The notes beneath the pieces were generated by a model, which was given only the letters and a program-made list of their open reading frames with translations, was not told the origin of the DNA and searched no databases. From Heterocephalus glaber (taxonomy: Eukaryota > Chordata > Mammalia > Rodentia > Bathyergidae), in the NCBI RefSeq assembly GCF_000247695.1, contig NW_004624743.1, positions 5,533,692 through 5,597,691 on the forward strand: a DNA stretch of 64,000 bases, written 5' to 3'. Both the position numbers and the translations under genes were made by a program. The first letter of the stretch is position 1. Each line of letters starts with the position of its first letter. Shown here piece after piece: positions 45,776-56,450 of the stretch.

Positions 45776-48700
45776 AACAAATGCCCAATAAGCACACGAA
45801 AATATATTAAATAGCACGAGGCCATGTTCTCAGGTTCTTTGCAAAGTTATTTTCTATTTAATGGTGGCTTCTTCTTATTTAACTCTACAAATACCCAGAG
45901 ATTAATGTCTTTATTCTTTTCTTAGAGACACAGGACATTTCCATAACTTTATTGCAAACCAGTGTCCTAATGATCAACCTCATTGGAGTGCCTTGACCAG
46001 AGTTTTCAAATCTTTAAATATAAATGCTTCACTATACAGCATGTGTCTCCAAATAATAAAACAAAATAAAATTGCTAACAGTAATATAAATATTCCCTAT
46101 TGACAGTTTGTGAAAATATTTTGGCCATAATTTTGCCAATACCAATTCTTAACAATTATTTTTAACCTGCTTACTAATCAACCCCTTTCTCTTTCTTATT
46201 ATAATTACAAATTTGTAACAAAAATATGAACATATTTTACAACCCCTTGTTTGTATATTACCTGCAAATTTCTTTTATTCAAAGATTTACCAAATTATTT
46301 GCTTGAATTATTAACTTTGACTTTGTTTATATTTCCACATTCAAGTTTTTAATGAGTAACTATTACAGGCCAAATTGCATTGGAGTTACTGGGATGTTAT
46401 AGTCTTCTGGTGATGTCCTTCAATAAGTTCAGTAATTTCATTTAAAACCAAAAGATACATGATTATAGTGACTTCAAGTAAGTAGAGATGTTTATATAAT
46501 TTTCTTGTTGAATTCAATTTACCAAGTTAATATGCTGCTTATATTCTTGCACACATTACATCTTGACTTAATATATTTATTATTCAAGTTTCCAGTAGCT
46601 TGCTTTCATTTTACAACTGTGTGAACAGGGGATTCTGGTTGATATGTTGTCTTTTTAAAATTCATTACATCCTTTAATGGGAACTTAGAATTATTCTTTT
46701 TATTTATAATGAATTATCTGTGCATCATCACAATGGCTTATACACATCTGTATGACCAGGAGTTGTTTAGTATTTATACACTTGGCATGCAGGACACATC
46801 CAAATAGATTTCTAATTTTATTTATTTCTCCTAGGAAATCTTCGATTACATTTTTTCTTTAACTTCTAATAATGGAAAGTAAAGTTTTCCCCTTTTACTT
46901 GTGTTTTGTTGTCTTTCAAGAGAAAACAAAGGCTTCACTCTAACCATACAAACATAAGCATATATGAGATTTTTCATGGTATTCTAAAATACATTATTTC
47001 AAAAGTGAAAGAAACCAAAAGACAATTTTAACCATAAATCAACAAAATCACGAAGTGTAAACTTATAGTTACCTATGGATTTTCTTCTGTTTAGGAATTG
47101 ATTACTGCGCAAAGACTGTACATAAGCTCACTGTAGATGCTTATCTATTTCAAACAAGAAAGCAATTAATAAAAGAGCATTTTGTGCCATTAGAGCAGAC
47201 ATAATATCTGATAGAAGTAGATGCTTTTTGACTTCTTCATATTCAATTTATACAGTTAGACATAAATGAGAATTTCTTTTAGTGCCAAAATTTTCCATGA
47301 ATGCAGGGATGTAAACAAAAATATTATCAAGTTATAGTATAAAAAGATATAATTGAAGATTCATAATGTCATTTAGAGTAAAAAGGTGTACATCACATAA
47401 GTAATCTCTTGGGTGTTTTCTAAGCAAGGATCATATGTTTTATGTGTAAAGCCTGCCTTATGGACAATATGTTTCACTAAAATTACAGTGTTAGTACATA
47501 AGCATTTTATATACTACACATAGTGTAGTATACTACATATGCTATAGTATCAATATCTATATCTATATCTATCTATATATCATTTAAATCCTTGTTAAAA
47601 CTGAAAGTAGTGAGTGCATGGGGTTTTCAGGTTCTTATATCTGTGCACATTTATGCCATTTCTATTGGTATGACATTGTCCAACACTTTTGAAAGCTCTG
47701 ATCCAATTGATATTGTCAAATACAGCAAAGGCCGTAAAATAAATAAAACTAGATAGAAAATTAATCCAGCCAGGAGCTGTTGAGAAATTCGATTCCTTAT
47801 AAATTCTTAGTGATGTTATAAAGAATACCACTGCAATAAAAATGAAAGGACTTTCATTGAGCCAGGATACATTCCCTATTATTGTTTATTCAGTGTTCAA
47901 ATCTGCTATCATCAAATTTTGTAGAAAAAAATTCCCAATAGTCTACTAAATACTTCCTCTACATCATTTCCAAGCAATATCCAAGGATAGAGTAGCCTTT
48001 CTGGGATCAGCCACATTCAGTGAACAAATTTGTTACTACAGCAAGTGGTCCAGGAAAAGATTAAAGAGAATGAGGAGCCACATGCTGTTCTTGGGCCCAA
48101 TCAGCCAAAGAGCAAGAACCATGCTTCCCTCCTTATAAGATAATGAGTCCACATTTTTAGGAAACAGGCTGACATGAAGTATTCATATAGAAAAAGATAG
48201 CAACATATTCTTTGGGTGAAGCCTTTTATAGTACATGTGTCACCCACTGCAATATGATAATTAATCTAATCAGCAACGGTGAGAACACAAGAGCTGTGAA
48301 ATCAATTGGCAGCTTGATTCCAGCTGATACCAGTTCTACGGTGACACTCTCCACAGGCAATAGAGAGCCAAATACAAGGGCCCATGGAGTTTGATGGCTC
48401 AAATAGCCAGTTAACCCTTGGCCCCAAAAGAGTTCAGTCTGCAGCTTATAATTTCTAAGCTGCAGATGGAACTGTCACAATCTCACTGGAGTCAGAAAAT
48501 ATAATGGAGTTCGGCAAATAGAGGACTGAGCAGAGCGAGGGGGGCACCCTGAGGTCTTCCTACTGTGTAGAATTACTGTGGCCATTTTCTGCTCTCCCTG
48601 TGCTGCTGAGTTTCACTGGAAAACATTGTGCTTCAGTATTGAGGGGAAACTTGGAGGATAATGAATCCTCCTGAGCCAGTGATTTGGTATCATGGGATAC

Positions 48701-49832
48701 AGCCACGATGTATTTTCCCTCAGGGAAATAAGTACCACTGTTTCATCTAACCTAGAAGATACAGCACTTGAATACAAATCACTACCAGTGACAAAGTCCA
48801 TGAAAATATTAGCACCCATGTCTACGGATAGTGAGATTATATAACATGCTTATGCATTTTTCTAACTCATCAAAGTTAAATATATAGGTTTTACATTTAG
48901 AAGTAAAGCATTTTATGAAAAGTAACATTCTCATAATTTAGATTTAATCTGCCTCAACATTCCTTTACTTTAATGGTTTCCAAATGTTGACTTCATTATT
49001 AGATAAACAGGTAAATATCTACATTTGACAGAGGTGCTCATCCATCAAAACTACTCTTTCCAAGCTACTCTGATCTCTATTTTTGATTCAGTATCCTATC
49101 TGCATCTCTCTTATACAGCATAGCCCACTGGTGTGAGCTGCCTGGTTCTATTACCCTGAAAACTCTTTATTGTGTCTGCCTGTCTCTCAGGACCAATTAT
49201 TTCCATGCCTTCTAGGTCTGACCTAACCCTTAAATTCTGGGTAGAATTAACTGTACTCTTTCAAAGTGTGGTGTGCTTTAGTGGGGAAAGAAGAATTCAA
49301 ATGCAGTAATAACGAGTGAGATAAAGTTTGAGGAATGAGAAGGAGGACACAGTGACATCCTTATAATGGTCTTCTTTTCCTTATAATTCACCATTATCAT
49401 TGAAATTAGCAAGTATAATTACTTTGATATTTCAGAGAATTAACGATTTCTTATTCCATGATTATCAAGTGTTAGCAATATGATTCAAATTCCTATCTCT
49501 CTTAAAGCATTCCCTTTTCAATTTAATGTTCTTATCAGTGCTGATTTATAGCCATCATGGTTTTCAATCATTTGACATGGCCTAAAGTTTGAACTTGACA
49601 CCACATTGAGTTCTCCTTTAAAAGACAGGCTAGACATCATGTGCCCTTATTTGTTCTTTTATTTAAAAATGCTGCTTTTAGGAAAGGCAATATTTACATT
49701 TTTAACATTGATGAGCATAAATGATAAGTACACAGCCCTTCAAAATTCTAACTTCAGTCAAATAATCATTCTTTATTTTCCTCATTTGATAAGTGCTTTT
49801 GTAAAATTAAAAGAAGCCTTATTGTTTCAGCA
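45776..49832. other. AT-rich unassigned DNA with a small palindrome and ATCT repeats
   Basis: No recognised gene over 4 kb. A perfect 10 bp inverted repeat with a 3 nt loop lies at 47510-47532, followed by (ATATCT)n-like repeats at 47552-47580. 48000-48830 is less AT-rich and has a minus frame at 48819-48613 ('...FVTGSDLYSSAVSSRLDETVVLISL...') that I cannot assign; it might be a decayed retroviral remnant. Confidence 0.35.
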
Positions 49833-49864
49833 AATATATATATATATATATGTATATATATATG
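49833..49864. repeat. (TA)n microsatellite
   Basis: TA run with single TG interruptions. Confidence 0.95.
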
Positions 49865-50118
49865 TATTCATTCAGGTATTTGACTGGATTATAGAAGAGT
49901 TAGATGAATTGTTCTCGGTGTTGGAAAGAGATGTGAAATTAATCTCACAGAAAGAGCAGAGTATCCATGATAATAGTAAAACAAGCAAAAACAGTGATAC
50001 ACAGAACTCGGATCTCCTCTACCATGTTGCGAATGAGAAGGAACAGAAGCCTAAAGCCTTCAGTTCAGGGTGCTGGGAGGCCTTTCAACCAGAGTTATTC
50101 ATAGTGAAGCTTCACTGA
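49865..50118 (+). other. unassigned open segment
   Basis: The frame reads 'VFDWIIEELDELFSVLERDV' then '...KSLISQKEQ'-like acidic/basic sequence to a stop at 50116-50118, about 80 codons after the TA repeat. The plus strand has 'TATTCATTCAG' just before it, which could be a weak splice acceptor. I know no matching protein. The composition continues into 50120-50400 without a frame, so a noncoding exon or an old repeat is as likely. Confidence 0.15.
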
Positions 50119-52393
50119 GCTGATGGTACTGAGCCTCCTAAGTGTGGATGAAAACAACCCTGCCCTGTGTTCACACACTGAAGACACGGTCTTGATGACG
50201 CTGCAGCAAGAAACAGAACAGCAAAAGTAGTTTGCAATCTTGTTTTCTTGGCCAAGGACCAAGACGATGGAAGAGAGAGACATTTTATTGTTGATGGAGC
50301 AGATAAGACCTGGCACAGACTTAGAAAGATGGTTTTCAAAGCCAAGTGCTAGTCTACTGCAGACACATACTAAAGAATAAATAGAGTTCTATGTTCCTTC
50401 TACAGGAAAACTATCAGTAAGGAAACCTAGAATGTTTACAGCTTTGTCTTCATTGTCAGAGCAACTGGGGAGTAAAATATTTTACTTCCTCAGAGTGGTC
50501 CAGGAACTTGAAATGAGTATCTCATAATGCTTATGAAAAAGTAGGAATTAAAATTATGTGGTGAAATGTCTGGGTATCTGGTCGGGGAATTGTATGGTGT
50601 TTGTTTCCAGAAAAAAGGGATGTCAATGGTGTAGATTAAGGATAAGTCAAAACTAATGGAGACATTTGCAACCAAGTGACATTGTTGAATATGAAAAGTA
50701 CTGAGATGAAATGTGCTCACCTGAAAATCTACATGAGTTCTATGAGAAAATATCTAGAAAGGTATGTTTCATTGGCAATGCAGCAAAATGAATTGGAGAG
50801 CAAACATGGAAATTGGGGAGGAATAAACTATGCTCGTGATAGTGGTTACACAGAAGAGGAAGCGGACAGAAAATTGGCAGAAAATATAAACTATAAAAAT
50901 GGTATATTTACATTATGTTTATTACCTATCAAATAAAAATGAGCACAGTTAAAATCACATTTACCTCATAAAAAGTGTATGTTTAATGAGCAAGTAGTCA
51001 TATATTTTTGAAAATAATATGTCTCATCTTTTTCATCTAAATGGCATTGTTCAGTGAATGTAAAATTTGATATTTAGTAGTTTCTTGATTTTGCAATCTT
51101 TTTCATCTTAGCTGTGAAGTCGTAAGTTGCACACTATGAGAATGCATTACTAGGCTATCCTGTTTATAAAGTGTCATTTTTGGTAAAATGATAAGAAAAA
51201 TCAACATGACTGACCTGAAGATCACCAAGAAGCAAGAGAATGAACTGGAGGAAGATGAGGCTGTAGGAAGGAAAAACAGTTAAATATCATGGACAGTATT
51301 TTGCTTATATTCATTATTTACTTTTCTAAATTACATGTGTATTTGTCATGATATTAAGATTTTATTAAAGATTACATTTAATTTTTTCTAATTCAATTAT
51401 ATAAGTATTTAAATTCATTCTCAAATCAATTTTGACGGTTTCAGTATTTTTTCACATGCATTGTTTGCAAATTAGCGCATGATAAAATAAGAGCAATTCA
51501 TATCAAAGATACCTAGATCACATTTTTTTTAGGTAAGTACTCTGCTTTAGAAATTGGAATATAAAAATACATTAAAATAAAATCATTTTTTAAAATGGTC
51601 TTCTGTTGCAATTTTTATTATTTTATCTTATATTTTATACTCTTCCTTCAGTGTTTCATCTTCCAAACCAGTCTGTATTTGGGTTATAACTTATCTGAAG
51701 AAGAAACTATCATTTTAAAGCACCAAGTGATTTTATTCTTCTACTATTGCTCAACTCATGTGAATGAGTGGTTGAAGTTTCATTTTACTTCTGCATCCTG
51801 CTGTGAGTACAGAAGTAGTCATTATTGCTGCATACCAAGTAAGAGGGTTAATGGAACATCAACATCCAAAGCCAAGTTCATTAAAGTATGGTAAATCAGA
51901 GGTAAAATTGAAATCAAATCTGTTTTTTAAAAGCAGATCTTTTTTAATACCAACCTAAAATATTTCTTGATATAAAATAAAAATGTAAACTCTATAACAA
52001 ATTGAGAAAAACATGGAACTATATGGGATTTGAGACTATTCAGTGCTAGGTGGTGAAATTTGTGCATGCTTCTGAAATGGAACAAAATTATATATTATAC
52101 AAACTCATTTATTTATTTTTCACTTAATATATAATATTTTGGTGTTATCTACTGAAGAGGAAACTGTAAATTACATTAAAATGTTTGACATATTTGACCA
52201 GAAAATGAAAAAATTTGAAATAATTTGTTGTGAATCTTAGACATATTAATCACATTTCATGAAATGTTTTCTGACCATGTTGGAAAACAAATAATTATGC
52301 TCTTTCATCTCACAGTATTCAAAGTTAATAGAACAAAAAACGTCATTTTAACTTTGTATAAAAGATTTTTTGACTTTTTTTTTCCCTTGGCAG
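50119..52393. other. unassigned DNA
   Basis: No confident gene or repeat. A 31-codon charged frame at 51188-51283 ('MTDLKITKKQENELEEDE') stands out in an AT-rich setting but is unidentified. Confidence 0.35.
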
Positions 52394-52501
52394 CCAAGCA
52401 AGGAAAATGTTTTAACTTTGCAGTGCTTTATTGATTTGTTTATTTTCTCAAACACCATTTCCAGAATCGAATCTGTAAGGAGGATTAACCGTTCAGATAA
52501 T
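52394..52501 (+). other. candidate 108 bp cassette-type exon, unidentified
   Basis: A strong acceptor ('TTTTTTTTTCCCTTGGCAG', AG at 52392-52393) and a consensus donor ('GATAAT|GTAAGT', GT at 52502-52503) bracket exactly 36 codons that are open in phase 0-0: it begins 'PSKENVLTLQCFIDLFIF' and ends 'IESVRRINRSDN'. A symmetric length suits a skippable exon. The peptide is not one I recognise. T-rich acceptor look-alikes are common in AT-rich DNA, so confidence is low. Confidence 0.25.
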
Positions 52502-54764
52502 GTAAGTCTCCAGAACGAAGGAGCAGCCTTAAACTCACCCTCGGGCTTTATGTATAATGTGAGATGAGGAGGTTAAGATGCTAACTGTGTATGAAATAAT
52601 CTTCATTGTCAGAATCTTACATGACAAGCATACTATGGAATTTGGGGAAAGAATGAGTTAGATCATATTAGTATATATTTGAAAAGTATATAGAAAAAAG
52701 TATTAGAAAAATCATCAGAAGTAATATGCCTACAGGTATTTATCATGATTAAAGTGACTCATCTCTAACGGGATCATTGTTATAAGTAGTTATACAAAAA
52801 TGAGGACATTGTTTTTGTTTCATAAACAATATTTATTAATAATGTATTTCCTACAGCATAAAATGAATGCATCGCTATTGTCAAAAATTTGTAAGTTAAG
52901 ATATAGAAAAAGATAAAACTTTATCCAATGTCCAATAACCCCCTTAAAATCATTTGTGAAATATTTGTGTATTATCTTTCAGTAATTTTGTTTTTGATTT
53001 TTGTTTTATTTATTTGGCTTTAATGTACAAGTTTGTAAATCATACCTATTCCCTTGGTCAAAGAAAACAGTGCATATATATATGACTTTTTATTTTCCTT
53101 TAACAAAATAACATATCACTATAATATCAATATCATTTAAATCTAATTGTACAATTAATCCAATCAATGTAGCTAGCTGCTCTACATCAGTTATTTTCAA
53201 ATATTGTATTACAAATAATGCTGTAGTAATATTGATGAAATTTTTTACAATTTTCGTTTTAGCATGGGAATTATTGTGAGGTAGAAAAATACATTGAAGT
53301 AACTTTATCCACATTCTTTCATCAAAACTTACACAAATCACTATCACAAGCAGGAAATACACATTATGTATAATTGATGTTAACGTCCTAAAAATGAGAA
53401 AGCACATTGTCATAATCGTTTGTTTTAATGATTAGTGAAGTGGAAAATTTCTCCATGTTTTAAAAATTCTAAATGCTTATAACTTTGAATATGTTCTGCT
53501 TTCAATGCTTATCCAAAATCTATATTGTAGCCTTAATGCTTTGCTTATACATTTGCAATGCCATTCTCCTTTAATAATTAGTATGAAAGTTATGCATTTA
53601 ATTTTGGTTCTTTGATTTTTATCCCACAGTTTAGTTGTTTTTAAAAATGTATATATTGTTCTTAAATATATATTCTAAATTAAGAATTTTATTTTCCCAA
53701 TAACAGCATGAAGCAGTTAATATTTTCTACTACATATTTATACATTTACATTTTCTGAGACTTTATTATCCTATTTGGAACATATTTTATTTTGATTTGC
53801 AGTATTTTCCTCCCATAACATTACCGATGGTTTTCATATAGTTTATAGAAAATATTTCTCTTCAGTCTCTTTTATTAAAATATCATCAAGGCCAGGTTAT
53901 AAAATTTAAGTTTAGATTTATCTCACAGTGTGAACATAGTTGGGAAAATTCTGGCCCCATTCATCAATTATTCTATTATTTTATACACTACTCTTCTCAA
54001 CTATTGTTACACTTAGTAACACTGAAAAAAATATATTCTATCTTTCTTTATGGTCTAATTAATAATACAGCAGAATATTTAGACTGCTTCAATGTTATAG
54101 GAACGTGGTATAATAATGTTATAGGAATTGTGATAATAACAATATAGCTTGTTTTGGCCAATCCAGTCTAAGAAATGTAGCTAGTGCATGCTATTTTTTA
54201 CTAATGCTATATTTTAAGAACTTATAATTTAACACTTAAATAGTAGGATTTCATTCATTAGCATTATAGTACTTCAAACAGTGCTTGCTCATTTTGTGAA
54301 ATACATTTAAAAAGTATGTTCAGTGTTCACCTAATCCACTTTCAATAATATGGAAATGCATTTTAATAAAGTTAAATAAAGAACATTTTATATGATTTAA
54401 AACATCAAGTTATCTGATTCACTGAATTGATTTGCTTCATCTCATTTAAATAATCAATCTGACTTAGAGCACAAATTCCAGGAGGATTTCATGGGTCTCT
54501 CTCTTTGCATTTTAAACATTTCTAAGTATTTTTGTTGTCGCTTTGTTGTTACTGATGCTGCCGATGTTACATGTAGCAGAGGCTTTCCGAGAGAACATTA
54601 TTGGCAATTTGAACAGGGCAATTCATTCCACAGCTCTCTTCTGTGCATTGTAAGAGATGAATCATGTTGGAGAGCTGCTGTTAGGAATTTCAGAGAAACA
54701 GAATGGAATACAAACAGGAAGGATAGTTTTTACTAATGTCCTAGGTGTTCCTTTGCTCAGTTCT
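52502..54764. other. AT-rich DNA, possibly with an old antisense L1 scrap
   Basis: 53170-53260 ('ATTGTATTACAAATAATGCT') resembles the antisense of an old L1 3' end (…TATTACAAATAATGCTGCAATGAA…). The rest, including the minus frame 53413-53090, is unassigned. A 13 bp tandem-like repeat AATGTTATAGGAA occurs at 54091-54103 and 54115-54127. Confidence 0.35.
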
Positions 54765-55005
54765 TTTTTTTTTTTACTAGTACATGTTGGCAATACATAA
54801 TCATCACATTCCTCATGGGAGTTGGTACATACAATGAAACATCTTAATTATTTTGTATTCACTTTCAACTCCACTCCTGCCCCAGTTCCTGTATCTCTTG
54901 GCCGCCTTCCCTTTCACAAAACATCTGACTTCTTACTTCCTATTATCTACCTTTGATTTTGTTCTTTGTTTATATCATGGATTTCAAGGTGGTTTTTAAT
55001 CTGGT
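54765..55005 (-). mobile_element. L1 3' UTR fragment, antisense
   Basis: A T11 run, then 'ACTAGTACATGTTGGCAATA', 'ATGGGAGTTGGTACATACAA' and a C/T-rich block ending 'TTTGATTTTGTTCTTTGTTT'. The order parallels 28440-28640, so both derive from the same older L1 3' UTR subfamily. Confidence 0.65.
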
Positions 55006-55800
55006 CAAGTTGACATATCAAGATTAGTCGTCATAACCCCCTACAATAATCTTCACCTCTTCAGCCAATATAATAATTAAAAATAACTCTCCTACATTTC
55101 TAAAAGTTCACAGGGTTGTTTTAATATCTATAAACACTCTAAAGTCATTTCTCTGACTATGATTTGATTTGTATATTAATGTATCATTTAAAACAATTTC
55201 ACAAGCTGTTCTTCCAATATATGTTCCAGCTCTCTAATTCTAATTAGTTCACACTTGATTATCAAGTGGATTCTAGATACATTTTTGGCCTTAGAAATAA
55301 TGAGCATTTTATTCTGGTACTTTAATATATATGTATAATAATTCTATCATATCTCAAGTATTAAAATGGCTATTATTTAAATTTACAGGTTTGTAAAATT
55401 AAGAAAAATTCTCATGCTGGTTCCATGAGCTACAAATAATCAATTTTTCCTTAAAGCACCAAAGAATAATCTAACTCTCTTTCTGTCCAAGGCCCCAGAA
55501 AAAGCCCCACTGGTTCTCTGTCCTGCTCCAAAATGCACCAGCTCTGAGTCATTCAGTGGTGCACATTTTTGGACATGCGTTTACACTTTCAGTTTTACTT
55601 TTCTGTTTTAACAATTAATGAGTCTTTTGTGCTATTATAAAAAGTATGTAATATTAAAAAAAGTATGTAATAGGGGAAAAGTACAAAATGCAATTGGACA
55701 TAGTATAAAATGAGTCCAGAGGATCTGTTAGATCTTTTCCACTTAGAGGCATTGTAAGTTTTTGCTTTCAGGATTATTTAATAATATTCTTTAGCCTCAG
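55006..55800. other. AT-rich unassigned DNA
   Basis: Nothing recognised. A small AAAGTATGTAATA duplication lies near 55643-55672. Confidence 0.35.
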
Positions 55801-55924
55801 AAGTTAGATTATTGGGCCAGGGATTTAGCTCAGTGGTTCCACCGCCTGCCTTGCAAGTGCAAGGTCCTGAATTCAATTCCCAGTACTAAAAAGAAAAGAA
55901 AAGAAAAGAAAAAGTTAGATTATT
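55801..55924 (+). repeat. ID-like SINE, sense, with perfect 13 bp target-site duplication
   Basis: Element 55814-55911: 'GGGCCAGGGATTTAGCTCAG' (box A), 'TTCCACCGCCTGCCTTGCAA', 'GGTCCTGAATTCAATTCCC' (box B region), then an (AAAAG)n tail. AAGTTAGATTATT at 55801-55813 and 55912-55924 is identical on both sides. It is one of the best-preserved copies and a good consensus guide. Confidence 0.95.
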
Positions 55925-56366
55925 AACATTATAACAGAAAGCAAAATCTAAATTACTAGATATTTTACAAAAAAATTTAGTGGGTGCAAAATAGAGAATG
56001 ACGATATAAGCAGCATTAGGAAGTCCAAGGATGAGATTGTGATAAAGCAGTATTAAAAGTGAACTAAAATTCTCTCAAATACCAGCTCAGAAGTCTATCC
56101 CAGAGCATGTTGTTACCCCTCATAGCGTGATCATAAAACATAGTTAATTTTCCTGGAACAATTAATTTGAAAATTCTTTCATGAAAATAATAAAAACAAA
56201 ATCATTCATAGTGATTATTAACATCAAAATTTTAATTCATTTAGCTGCACTATTCTTGTATTAAGAATGATACTTTATAGGTCTACAAATATTTGCTACT
56301 CTGTTTCATATTTTGACATCTTGGCCTATGTGTGATTGCTTTCTCTGTCTTCTTTCTAATTTATAA

Positions 56367-56450
56367 ATTGACTTTTCCTTTGGTGAAAATTAGTGAAATA
56401 CACTCAATGTACTTAATATTTCACTAATTTTTACCAAAGGAAAAGTCAAT
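56367..56450. repeat. 34 bp inverted repeat with 16 bp loop (MITE-like or hairpin precursor)
   Basis: The left arm 56367-56400 ('ATTGACTTTTCCTTTGGTGA...') and right arm 56417-56450 ('...ACCAAAGGAAAAGTCAAT') are reverse complements at 33 of 34 positions. The single difference would be a G-U pair in one RNA strand, so the transcript folds into an unbroken 34 bp stem. It is not the MADE1 palindrome I know. No clear TA or 8 bp target duplication borders it. Confidence 0.95.

Noticed and set aside
49606..49864. Start of the 170-codon frame as a gene
   Set aside because: The N-terminal half is AT-rich DNA reading through a (TA)n repeat ('IYIYIYVYIYV'). Only the later part was kept, as an unassigned segment.
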